Counted from the stretch's first letter, positions 1 through 5,345 are shown. The stretch: DNA of 5,345 nucleotides from Deltaproteobacteria bacterium (GCA_013151875.1 JAADHL010000274.1:1-5345), one strand, 5' to 3'. Numbers and translations are program-made. The notes: generated by a model from the sequence alone, not told the origin.

Positions 1-459
1 AACGGCGAGGCCGGCGACTGGTATCGGCTGCGATACGACCTGTGTCTGGCGGACGCGTGCGCGGGGCTGATGCATAGGGCCTTGAAGGATGCAGCGGCTT
101 TCGCCGGGGCCAGGACCAGGGGGGCCAGGGCCGTAATCTCGCATCAGGAGGTCCGTTTCAAACTGGCCGAGATGTTGACCTTGATGCAGACCTGCGAACT
201 GTTGAACCAAAGGGCGCGGTGGATGCTGGACACTGGCGATCACGAGGCCGCGACCCTGGTGGGCTGCGCGCGCGTATTCGGCGCCGAGAACGCGGAAAGG
301 GTGGCCTCCGACGCCATGCAGATCACGGCGGGCAGCGGTTATGTAAAGGGCGGCGTGTCCGAGAGGGCATACCGCGACGCCAAGGGCCTGGCCCTGGCCG
401 GGACATCGGTGGAACTGTCCCGGATGGCGATTGCGGATGAGTTGCTGGAACGCTATTGA
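1..459 (+). CDS. Acyl-CoA dehydrogenase, C-terminal part (5' end outside window)
   Basis: The reading frame is open from base 1 and encodes 152 residues ending in TGA at 457-459. They match the C-terminal helical domain of flavin-dependent acyl-CoA dehydrogenases. HQEVRFKLAEM (residues 48-58) is the family's Q-x-x-x-F-x-L-A-x-M helix. DAMQITAGSGYV (104-115) corresponds to the usual ALQIHGGYGY flavin/dimer-contact segment, and ERAYRDAK with AGTSVELSRMAIADELL (121-149) is the usual end of the protein. The enzyme should oxidise an acyl-CoA to a 2-enoyl-CoA and pass electrons to ETF in the cytoplasm. The ATG at 70 is internal, not the start. The residue where short/medium-chain enzymes carry catalytic Glu (Y-E-G-T) is Ala133. 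This resembles isovaleryl-CoA dehydrogenase, but the alternative Glu in the earlier helix is also absent (Tyr12). Gene order suggests it makes the substrate for the carboxylase downstream. The family is certain; the substrate is not. Confidence 0.92.
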   Translation, partial: NGEAGDWYRLRYDLCLADACAGLMHRALKDAAAFAGARTRGARAVISHQEVRFKLAEMLTLMQTCELLNQRARWMLDTGDHEAATLVGCARVFGAENAERVASDAMQITAGSGYVKGGVSERAYRDAKGLALAGTSVELSRMAIADELLERY

Positions 460-461
460 GG
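458..461 (+). promoter_or_regulatory. Ribosome binding site of the carboxyltransferase gene
   Basis: GAGG overlaps the TGA stop of the dehydrogenase gene and lies 5 bases before ATG at 467. It decides the start. An in-frame TTG at 431 would add 12 residues that lie inside the upstream gene and resemble nothing in the family. The arrangement suggests translational coupling. Confidence 0.7.
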
Positions 462-466
462 TTCGA

Positions 467-2083
467 ATGAATATTATCGAATCCAGGATCGACCGGGACA
501 GCGAGGAATATCGAAAGAACCATGACGCCATGAAGGCGCTGGTGGACGACCTGAAAGCAGAGTTGAAAAGGGCTCGCGAGGACAGGTCGGAAAAGGCCAG
601 AAAACGCAATGCGGAACTGGGCAAGCTGACGGTGCAGGAACGCCTGGATCGCCTGTTGGACCCCGATACCCCCTGGCTGGAAATAGCGCCGATGGCCGCC
701 CGCGACATGTACGGTGGGCGGGTGCACGGCGCGGGCAGTCGCTGCGGAATCGGCGTCGTAAATGGACGTGAGGTGATGGTCAACGCCAGCGACCCGATGA
801 TCAAAGGGGGGACCATCTATCCCATGGGCGTCAAGAAGGCGCTACGCATCCAGACCATTGCCATGGAAAATCGCCTGCCCACTGTGAATCTGGTGGACTC
901 CGGGGGGGCCTTTTTGCCGCTTCAGTCGGAGATCTTTCCAGACGTGGATGACGGCGGCCGTATCTTTTACAACCAGGCCATCATGTCCAAGATGAACATT
1001 CCCCAGGTCACGGCCGTAATGGGGCTGTGCACCGCGGGCGGCGCGTATATCCCCGCCATGTCGGATCACGTTGTCCACGTCAACGGCACCGGCGCCATCT
1101 TTCTGGGAGGCCCGCCCCTGGTCAAGGCCGCGACGGGTGAGGAGGTGACAGCCGAGGAGTTGGGCGGCGCCATGGTTCACTGCCGCGAATCCGGGGTTTC
1201 GGATTATTACGCTGAGGACGACGCCGAGGCGATCGAGATTGTGCGCGACATCGTCGGAATCCTGCCCCAGCCAGAGAAATCAAGGATACCCACCAGGCCT
1301 CCGCAGGATCCCCTTTATGATCAGGAGGAACTCTACGGAATAGTTCCCAGGAGGATCACGACCCCTTACGACTGCAGGGAGGTCATCGCCAGGCTTGTCG
1401 ACGGCTCGGAGTTCCTGGAATTCAAGGCCCTGTACGGCCCTACCCTGGTGTGCGGCTGGGCCTACATTCATGGATACCAGGTGGGGATCCTGGGGAACAA
1501 CGGGATCCTGTTTTCGAACAGCGCGCTCAAGGCCACTCAGTTCATACAGTTGTGCGACAGACAAGGTATTCCGCTGCTGTTTCTGCAAAACATCAATGGC
1601 TACATCATCGGACGGGAGTATGAGCGGGGCGGTATAACCAAGGACGGCCACAAGATGGTGCACGCGGTTTCCACCGCGACCGTTCCCAAGTTCACCGTGA
1701 TCATCGGCGCCTCTTTCGGGGCGGGCAATTACGGAATGTGCGGAAGGGCATACGGCCCCCGTTTTCTGTGGACGTGGCCCAATGCAAAAATCGGGGTCAT
1801 GGGCGGCGAACAGGCCGCGGACGTCCTGGTGTCCATCAAGAACGACCAGATGATACGGGAAGGTCAGGATCCGTTGCCCCAGGAATTCATAGACGCGATC
1901 CGGCAGCCCATCATCGACCAGGCCGAAAAGGAAGGCAACGCCTACTACAGCACTGCGAACCTGTGGGACGACGGCATACTGGACCCGGCCCTGACCAGGG
2001 ATGTCCTGGGGCTTGCGCTGTCGGTTTCATTGAACGCCCCCATGAATGAGCGGGACCAGGGGCACGGTACCTTCAGGATGTAG
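467..2083 (+). CDS. Acyl-CoA carboxylase carboxyltransferase (beta) subunit, methylcrotonyl/geranyl-CoA type
   Basis: This 538-residue protein has the normal length for the beta subunit of 3-methylcrotonyl-CoA carboxylase (about 535). It transfers CO2 from carboxybiotin to the gamma-methyl carbon of a 3-methyl-2-enoyl-CoA. Residues 12-65 form a charged, helix-rich leader ending in GKLTVQERLDRLLD. The N-terminal crotonase-like half contains DSGGAFLP (144-151), CTAGGAYIPAMSD (188-200) and FLGGPPLVKAATGEEVTAEELGGA (212-235). The C-terminal half contains NNGILFSNSALK (344-355), PLLFLQN (369-375), GASFGAGNYGMCGRAY (414-429) and VMGGEQAA (444-451). It ends in LNAP...GTFRM, as MCC beta subunits do. 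The LGGPPLVKAATGE and CGRAY segments point to the MCC/GCC branch rather than propionyl-CoA carboxylase. Residues 149-163 differ from typical MCC (Phe149, Leu152, Asp162-Gly163), so the substrate may not be methylcrotonyl-CoA. The biotin carboxylase gene follows 33 bases later. Confidence 0.93.
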   Translation: MNIIESRIDRDSEEYRKNHDAMKALVDDLKAELKRAREDRSEKARKRNAELGKLTVQERLDRLLDPDTPWLEIAPMAARDMYGGRVHGAGSRCGIGVVNGREVMVNASDPMIKGGTIYPMGVKKALRIQTIAMENRLPTVNLVDSGGAFLPLQSEIFPDVDDGGRIFYNQAIMSKMNIPQVTAVMGLCTAGGAYIPAMSDHVVHVNGTGAIFLGGPPLVKAATGEEVTAEELGGAMVHCRESGVSDYYAEDDAEAIEIVRDIVGILPQPEKSRIPTRPPQDPLYDQEELYGIVPRRITTPYDCREVIARLVDGSEFLEFKALYGPTLVCGWAYIHGYQVGILGNNGILFSNSALKATQFIQLCDRQGIPLLFLQNINGYIIGREYERGGITKDGHKMVHAVSTATVPKFTVIIGASFGAGNYGMCGRAYGPRFLWTWPNAKIGVMGGEQAADVLVSIKNDQMIREGQDPLPQEFIDAIRQPIIDQAEKEGNAYYSTANLWDDGILDPALTRDVLGLALSVSLNAPMNERDQGHGTFRM

Positions 2084-2103
2084 CAGAGCGACGTATCGAG
2101 ACG

Positions 2104-2108
2104 AGGAG
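2104..2108 (+). promoter_or_regulatory. Ribosome binding site of the biotin carboxylase gene
   Basis: AGGAG ends 8 bases before ATG at 2117, inside the 33-base gap after the carboxyltransferase stop. No promoter or terminator hairpin is apparent in this gap, so the gene is probably read from the upstream transcript. Confidence 0.7.
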
Positions 2109-2116
2109 ACGGGCTG

Positions 2117-3625
2117 ATGTTCGACAAAATCCTGGTCGCGAATCGCGGCGAAATAGCCGTACGCGTCATGCGGACCCTTCGGGAGATGGGGATCGCGTCG
2201 GTAGCCGTCTATTCCGACGCCGACAAAGGCGCCTTGCACGTGCAGTGCGCGGATCAGGCCGTCCATATCGGGGATTCTGAGCCGGCTTCGTCCTACCTGA
2301 ATATCGGAAAGCTGGTGGACGCGGCAATCGAAACCGGAGCGCAGGCCATTCACCCTGGGTACGGATTTCTGTCGGAAAACCCGGAATTCGCGGACGCGGT
2401 CACAAAGGCAGGGCTTGTTTTCATAGGGCCGACCTCGGACGCCATGGCCAGACTGGGTGACAAAACCAACGCCCGTAAAATGATGCTCCAGAGCGGCGTT
2501 CCCGTCATTCCCGGCATGTCCGATCCGGAGGCGGACCCTGCAAGGTTGGCCGAGGCCGCGGACAAGACGGGCTATCCGGTGCTCGTCAAGGCCGCGTCCG
2601 GTGGGGGCGGCAAGGGCATGAGGGTGGTCGAGCATCCCGAAGACCTCGCGAAAGCCGCCCGAATCGCCGCTGGGGAGGCAGGCGCCGCGTTCGGCAATGA
2701 CGCCATATATATAGAAAAGTATCTGGATCGGCCCAGGCATGTCGAGTTCCAGATACTGGCGGATCACCATGGCAACATCGTCCATCTGTTTGAAAGGGAG
2801 TGCTCGATACAGAGGCGGCACCAGAAAATAATTGAAGAGACGCCGTCCCCGGGGATCGATGCCGATCTCAGAAAACGCATGGGTGACGCCGCCATATCGG
2901 CCGCCAGGGCCGCCGGATACACCAACGCCGGCACCGTTGAATTCCTGGTCGATCGCGAAAGTAACTTTTATTTCCTGGAGGTCAATACCCGTCTTCAGGT
3001 CGAGCACCCCATCACCGAGATGTGCCTCGGCCTGGACCTGGTCAGGCTCCAGGTCCAGATCGCTGCCGGCGCTCCCCTGCCTTTTTCCCAGGGCGACGTC
3101 TGCCCGCGCGGTCATGCCATCGAGTGTCGCATCTATGCCGAGGACCCCGTATCCGGATTCATGCCGAGCCCTGGGAAGGTCGTCGCCGCGGGTACGCCGC
3201 AGGGTCCAGGGGTGCGCTACGACAGCGGGATATTTGCCGGGGCGGACGTGCCGGTGCAATATGACCCGATCATGGGCAAGTTGATCGTGTACGCACACGA
3301 CCGTGACACTGCGATTGCCCGAATGGTAAGGGCCCTGGAGGAATGCGTGGTCCTGGGAGTCAGGACGTCAATCGAGTTCATGATCGATTTGCTGAAATCG
3401 GAGCCTTTTGGCCACGGTGACACGCATACCGGGTTCATCGAGGATCATATGTCCGGCTGGGTGCCTGATCGCGACTCGGACCTCTGGGCCCTGGTCGGCG
3501 ATGCGGTCGAAAGAAGCGCTCACAACGCCGCTGTGGGCGTGCCAAAGGGCTCTGTCGCTGGGGATGACGCCTTTTCGCCCTGGAAGCGGCTGGGGCGCTG
3601 GGACCTTGGGGGGCGTGGCGGCTGA
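2117..3625 (+). CDS. accC: Biotin carboxylase subunit of acyl-CoA carboxylase
   Basis: This 502-residue ATP-grasp enzyme carboxylates biotin on the carrier protein using ATP and bicarbonate. The N-terminal fold opens with KILVANRGEIAVRVMRT (4-20) and HPGYGFLSEN (79-88). The ATP-grasp domain has Lys158, the glycine loop SGGGGKGM (161-168), ERECSIQRRHQK (226-237), Glu275, and EVNTRLQVEHPITE (288-301). That last segment holds the metal ligand Glu288, Asn290 and catalytic Arg292. The C-terminal domain includes ECRIYAEDP (336-344) with Arg338. The active site therefore looks complete. The last 50 residues exceed a bacterial AccC (about 450) and end with SPWKRLGRWDLGG, which resembles the linker that in MCC alpha leads into the BT and biotinyl domains. 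Here a stop follows and those domains lie in the next gene. The specific AccC name is by family; the working partners are probably the flanking subunits. Confidence 0.94.
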   Translation: MFDKILVANRGEIAVRVMRTLREMGIASVAVYSDADKGALHVQCADQAVHIGDSEPASSYLNIGKLVDAAIETGAQAIHPGYGFLSENPEFADAVTKAGLVFIGPTSDAMARLGDKTNARKMMLQSGVPVIPGMSDPEADPARLAEAADKTGYPVLVKAASGGGGKGMRVVEHPEDLAKAARIAAGEAGAAFGNDAIYIEKYLDRPRHVEFQILADHHGNIVHLFERECSIQRRHQKIIEETPSPGIDADLRKRMGDAAISAARAAGYTNAGTVEFLVDRESNFYFLEVNTRLQVEHPITEMCLGLDLVRLQVQIAAGAPLPFSQGDVCPRGHAIECRIYAEDPVSGFMPSPGKVVAAGTPQGPGVRYDSGIFAGADVPVQYDPIMGKLIVYAHDRDTAIARMVRALEECVVLGVRTSIEFMIDLLKSEPFGHGDTHTGFIEDHMSGWVPDRDSDLWALVGDAVERSAHNAAVGVPKGSVAGDDAFSPWKRLGRWDLGGRGG

Positions 3626-3641
3626 TCCGGGCGTCCGTATT

Positions 3642-3645
3642 GGAG
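3642..3645 (+). promoter_or_regulatory. Ribosome binding site of the BCCP gene
   Basis: GGAG lies 6 bases before ATG at 3652 in the 26-base gap after the biotin carboxylase stop. It favours the ATG over an in-frame TTG at 3640, which has no comparable site. It also supports independent initiation of the split biotinyl subunit. Confidence 0.65.
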
Positions 3646-3651
3646 TCATTG

Positions 3652-4164
3652 ATGAACCGCAAGTCCGTGGATGACAGGATTGTCGAATTCGATGCAACCT
3701 GGGACGACGGCGTCCGACTGGACATGAAACTGGAAGGCGGCCGTCACGAAGTCAAAGTCTCGTTCAGCGCCGTCGGCAGACACCAGGTCCTGATCGACCA
3801 AATGCCGCATACCCTGTTTACGGCCAGGGATGAGTCCGGGGTCTGGGTATGGTCCAGGGGGCGGGCCAGACTGGTCCGCGAAGTAAAGGGACACCACGGC
3901 CATGTTCCAACGGAACAGCCCGATGACGGGCGCATCACGCCTCCCATGCCCGCAGTGGTTTCCGCAATCCTCGCCAAGGCGGGAGACAGTGTAAAAAAGG
4001 GGCAGGAACTTGTCGTGGTCACCGCCATGAAGATGGAAACCAGACTCGCGGCCGGTCGCGCCGGAGTCGTAACTGCCGTAAACACCGAGGTCGGCGCCAG
4101 TGTGATGCCCGGCGATGTCCTGATCGAGGTAAGGCCGGACGGGGAGGTTGACGATGGCGGATAA
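3652..4164 (+). CDS. Biotinyl (BCCP) subunit of acyl-CoA carboxylase, with BT-like N-terminal domain
   Basis: This 170-residue protein carries biotin between the biotin carboxylase and the carboxyltransferase. The C-terminal biotinyl domain spans about residues 94-161. It begins with ITPPMPAVVSAIL (95-107), contains the biotin-attachment site TAMKMET with Lys127 (codon 4030-4032), and continues with the usual GVVTAVNTEVGASVMPGDVLIEV (138-160). The MPAVV and AMKM landmarks are those of the family. Residues 10-80 are beta-rich, with alternating hydrophobic and charged residues, for example VRLDMKLEGGRHEVKVSF and a VWVWSRGRARLV stretch. They occupy the place of the BT domain that tethers MCC/PCC alpha to beta; this identification is by position and pattern, not by a clear motif. 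Together with the preceding gene the total is 672 residues, about the length of an intact MCC alpha, so this looks like a split alpha subunit. The 3' end overlaps the hydratase gene by 11 bases. Confidence 0.92.
   Translation: MNRKSVDDRIVEFDATWDDGVRLDMKLEGGRHEVKVSFSAVGRHQVLIDQMPHTLFTARDESGVWVWSRGRARLVREVKGHHGHVPTEQPDDGRITPPMPAVVSAILAKAGDSVKKGQELVVVTAMKMETRLAAGRAGVVTAVNTEVGASVMPGDVLIEVRPDGEVDDGG
4141..4147 (+). promoter_or_regulatory. Strong ribosome binding site of the hydratase gene
   Basis: GGGGAGG sits inside the end of the BCCP gene, 6 bases before ATG at 4154. It fixes the start at MADKDLL rather than at the in-frame TTG at 4148, which directly abuts the site. The position suggests translational coupling to BCCP. 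Confidence 0.75.
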
Positions 4165-4924
4165 GGACCTGCTGTTTGAAAAGCGCGACGGGGCCGCGTG
4201 GCTTGTCCTCAACAGGGAGGAACATCGCAATTCGATAAGCGTCGAGGCCCTGGACCTGTTCAATGAATATCTTGACGCAATAGAAGCGGACCAGGGGATA
4301 CGCGTCACCTGCATTACCGGCGCGGGCGACAAGGCGTTCAGCAGCGGGGCCGACCTGGGAACGGCGATGGGCGGTCACGGCGTTGACGGGCCGATGAAGT
4401 ACGCTGGGCTTATCGAGAGGATGGGCCGTTTTCCCAAACCCTTCATTGCCCGCGTGAACGGGCACTGCATGGCTGGTGGGATGGGACTGATGCTGGCCTG
4501 CGACATGGTGTACGCGCACGAGGATGTGTTGTTCGGCACGCCCGAGGTCAAAGTCGGCCTTTTCCCGATGATGATTTCCGCCCTGATCCTGAGGAACATG
4601 CCCCGCAAGAAGGCCATGGAGATGATGTTCACCGGCAGGCGTTTCACCGCGCGCGAGGCCGAGGAGATCGGACTGGTCACCAGGTGCGTCGGTCGCGATG
4701 AACTGGATCGAGTCGTTGACGAGGCTGTTGCATCGATAGTGGCAAACGCGCCGCTGGCAATAAGCGCGGGAAGGCAGGCCATGGCCGAAATAGAGGCCCT
4801 GGACCTGGAGGACTCCATACCGTTCCTTCACCGGCGGCTGCTGGCCCTGTTGAATACGGAGGACGCGTCCGAAGGACTTGCTGCCTTCTTGCAGAAAAGA
4901 AAACCCGAATGGAGGGGCAGATAA
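4154..4924 (+). CDS. Enoyl-CoA hydratase/isomerase family protein, LiuC/AtuE-like
   Basis: This 256-residue protein has the standard crotonase-family length. It shows the CoA/oxyanion-hole segment AFSSGADL (61-68), the second oxyanion element VNGHCMAGGMGLMLACDMVYA (101-121), FGTPEVKVGLFPMMIS (127-142), and the C-terminal FTGRRFTAREAEEIGLV (159-175). Of the two catalytic glutamates of rat enoyl-CoA hydratase, the second is kept (Glu131) but the first is Gly111, exactly 20 residues before it. The same loss, together with the G-L-x-P-x-x-I-S pattern in place of PGAGGTQRL, occurs as far as I recall in methylglutaconyl-CoA hydratases of the LiuC type. The likely role is hydration of the glutaconyl-CoA-type carboxylase product to a 3-hydroxy-3-alkylglutaryl-CoA. 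A different crotonase reaction cannot be excluded. The gene overlaps BCCP by 11 bases and its TAA touches the next start codon. Confidence 0.9.
   Translation: MADKDLLFEKRDGAAWLVLNREEHRNSISVEALDLFNEYLDAIEADQGIRVTCITGAGDKAFSSGADLGTAMGGHGVDGPMKYAGLIERMGRFPKPFIARVNGHCMAGGMGLMLACDMVYAHEDVLFGTPEVKVGLFPMMISALILRNMPRKKAMEMMFTGRRFTAREAEEIGLVTRCVGRDELDRVVDEAVASIVANAPLAISAGRQAMAEIEALDLEDSIPFLHRRLLALLNTEDASEGLAAFLQKRKPEWRGR
4911..4917 (+). promoter_or_regulatory. Ribosome binding site of the BKACE gene
   Basis: GGAGGGG in the last codons of the hydratase gene lies 7 bases before GTG at 4925. It is the best support for a GTG start. The next in-frame Met codon (ATG at 5000) has no such site, and the ATG at 4944 is out of frame. 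Confidence 0.7.
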
Positions 4925-5345
4925 GTGGAAAAAAAGGGGGAAAATGTCGGGGTCAGACCCCTGTGGACGAGGCCGAATTTCGACTACGGCCGTTCCTGCA
5001 TGATCACCTGCGCGCTGTCGGGAGTGGTCGCGAATCGCGCCCAGTGTCCGGCCATTCCCTACACGCCCGAGGAATACGCGGCCGAGGCCAAAAGGGCATG
5101 GGAGGCTGGGGCCGCCGTGGTCCACATTCACGCGCGAACCACCGAGGGCCTGCCCAGTTACGAGGTGTCGGACTACAGGGCTATCCATGACGCCGTGACC
5201 GATGCGTGCCCGATTATCATCAATTTCAGCACGGGCGCGATCAACGTGACCTCCCAACAAAAGACCTCGCCGATCATTGAGGTCAAGCCTGCGATTGGCG
5301 CCTTGAACATGGGCTCCATGAACTACGCCAAGTACCATCAAAAAA
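4925..5345 (+). CDS. Beta-keto acid cleavage enzyme (BKACE, DUF849; Kce-like), N-terminal part (3' end outside window)
   Basis: The frame stays open from GTG at 4925 to the window edge and gives 140 residues. From about residue 25 it matches the DUF849 TIM-barrel family: CMITCALSGVVANRAQCPAIPYTPEEYAAEA (first strand and TPEE helix), then AGAAVVHIHAR (61-71), CPIIINFSTGA (95-105), and LNMGSMNY (127-134). His68 and His70 of HIHAR correspond to two of the three metal ligands of the family; the third, a Glu, would lie beyond the window. The family cleaves a free beta-keto acid with acetyl-CoA to give acetoacetate and a new acyl-CoA; the founding member acts on 3-keto-5-aminohexanoate in lysine fermentation. 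The substrate here is unknown. Residues 1-24 are an extension of about 22 residues relative to Kce (metal His46/His48 there), encoded across an A7-G5-A4 run and a palindrome. If the GTG is wrong, ATG at 5000 gives a family-typical start but lacks a ribosome site. Confidence 0.87.
   Translation, partial: MEKKGENVGVRPLWTRPNFDYGRSCMITCALSGVVANRAQCPAIPYTPEEYAAEAKRAWEAGAAVVHIHARTTEGLPSYEVSDYRAIHDAVTDACPIIINFSTGAINVTSQQKTSPIIEVKPAIGALNMGSMNYAKYHQK
4949..4961 (+). repeat. 13-base palindrome GGGGTCAGACCCC, possibly REP-like
   Basis: This is a perfect inverted repeat of two 6-base arms around a single central A, located 24 bases into the BKACE gene. In RNA it could form a small hairpin close to the ribosome binding site. 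It follows an A7-G5-A4 tract (4929-4944). From memory, palindromes of this kind next to A/G runs occur as dispersed REP elements linked to REP-associated transposases in some bacterial genomes. Only one copy is visible here, so the repeat nature is inferred. Confidence 0.4.

Noticed and set aside
431..466. TTG at 431 as start of the carboxyltransferase
   Set aside because: The added 12 residues lie inside the dehydrogenase gene and do not resemble family N-termini. ATG at 467 has GAGG 5 bases upstream and gives the normal length.
1494..1509. Direct repeat of GGGATCCTG within the carboxyltransferase gene
   Set aside because: It encodes the conserved GILGNNGIL segment of the family, so the repeat is explained by protein sequence.
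2084..2116. Possible promoter or terminator in the largest gap between genes
   Set aside because: The 33 bases hold only the ribosome binding site. No inverted repeat with a T run and no -35/-10 pair can be supported.
2027..3298. Long open frame on the - strand (423 codons) opposite the biotin carboxylase gene
   Set aside because: It lies fully antisense to a gene with a complete set of family motifs, shows no recognisable domain, and is the kind of shadow frame GC-rich coding DNA produces.
3640..3651. TTG at 3640 as start of the BCCP subunit
   Set aside because: The GGAG at 3642-3645 would lie inside the coding sequence. It is correctly spaced for the ATG at 3652.
4944..5003. Short frame from ATG at 4944 after the G5 run
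   Set aside because: It ends after 19 codons, is out of frame with the BKACE protein, and its possible ribosome site is too close to the ATG.
4019..5341. Long open frame on the - strand (440 codons) opposite the hydratase and BKACE genes
   Set aside because: Its translation is low-complexity, rich in His, Arg and Gly with no domain pattern, and it crosses several real + strand gene boundaries.

Overview
The window is a densely packed stretch of one operon. Six genes all lie on the + strand, with gaps of 0-33 bases or short overlaps and no terminator or promoter-like gap between them. In order they are: the C-terminal end of an acyl-CoA dehydrogenase (cut by the left edge), a biotin-dependent acyl-CoA carboxyltransferase of the methylcrotonyl/geranyl-CoA type, a biotin carboxylase, a separate biotinyl (BCCP) subunit, a crotonase-family hydratase, and the N-terminal part of a DUF849/BKACE beta-keto acid cleavage enzyme (cut by the right edge).

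The DNA is GC-rich, with many AGG arginine codons, some ATA isoleucine codons, strong Shine-Dalgarno sites and one GTG start. This suggests a Gram-negative, possibly Deltaproteobacteria/Desulfobacterota-like chromosome. The assignment is weak and rests on style and gene content only. Nothing shows recent transfer, apart from a possible REP-like palindrome at the start of the last gene.

The gene order matches the chemistry of the leucine (liu) and acyclic terpene (atu) pathways. A saturated branched acyl-CoA is desaturated, the resulting 3-methyl-2-enoyl-CoA is carboxylated on its gamma-methyl group, and the glutaconyl-type product is hydrated to a 3-hydroxy-3-alkylglutaryl-CoA. An HMG-CoA-lyase-type cleavage would then release acetyl-CoA and a free beta-keto acid. 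No lyase is visible here. A BKACE enzyme handles free beta-keto acids (beta-keto acid + acetyl-CoA gives acyl-CoA + acetoacetate), so its presence makes sense if the substrate is larger than the leucine-derived one. With leucine the keto acid would already be acetoacetate and the BKACE step would be an identity reaction.

Other points of interest are these. The usual MCC alpha subunit is split at the boundary after the biotin carboxylase domain. The dehydrogenase lacks a glutamate at both usual catalytic positions visible in this fragment. The carboxyltransferase differs from remembered MCC sequences in a segment of its N-domain. The BKACE has an N-terminal extension of about 22 residues encoded across a homopolymer tract and a 13-base palindrome. 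No RNA genes, CRISPR arrays or complete mobile elements were seen, and no stretch over 300 bases lacks a gene.
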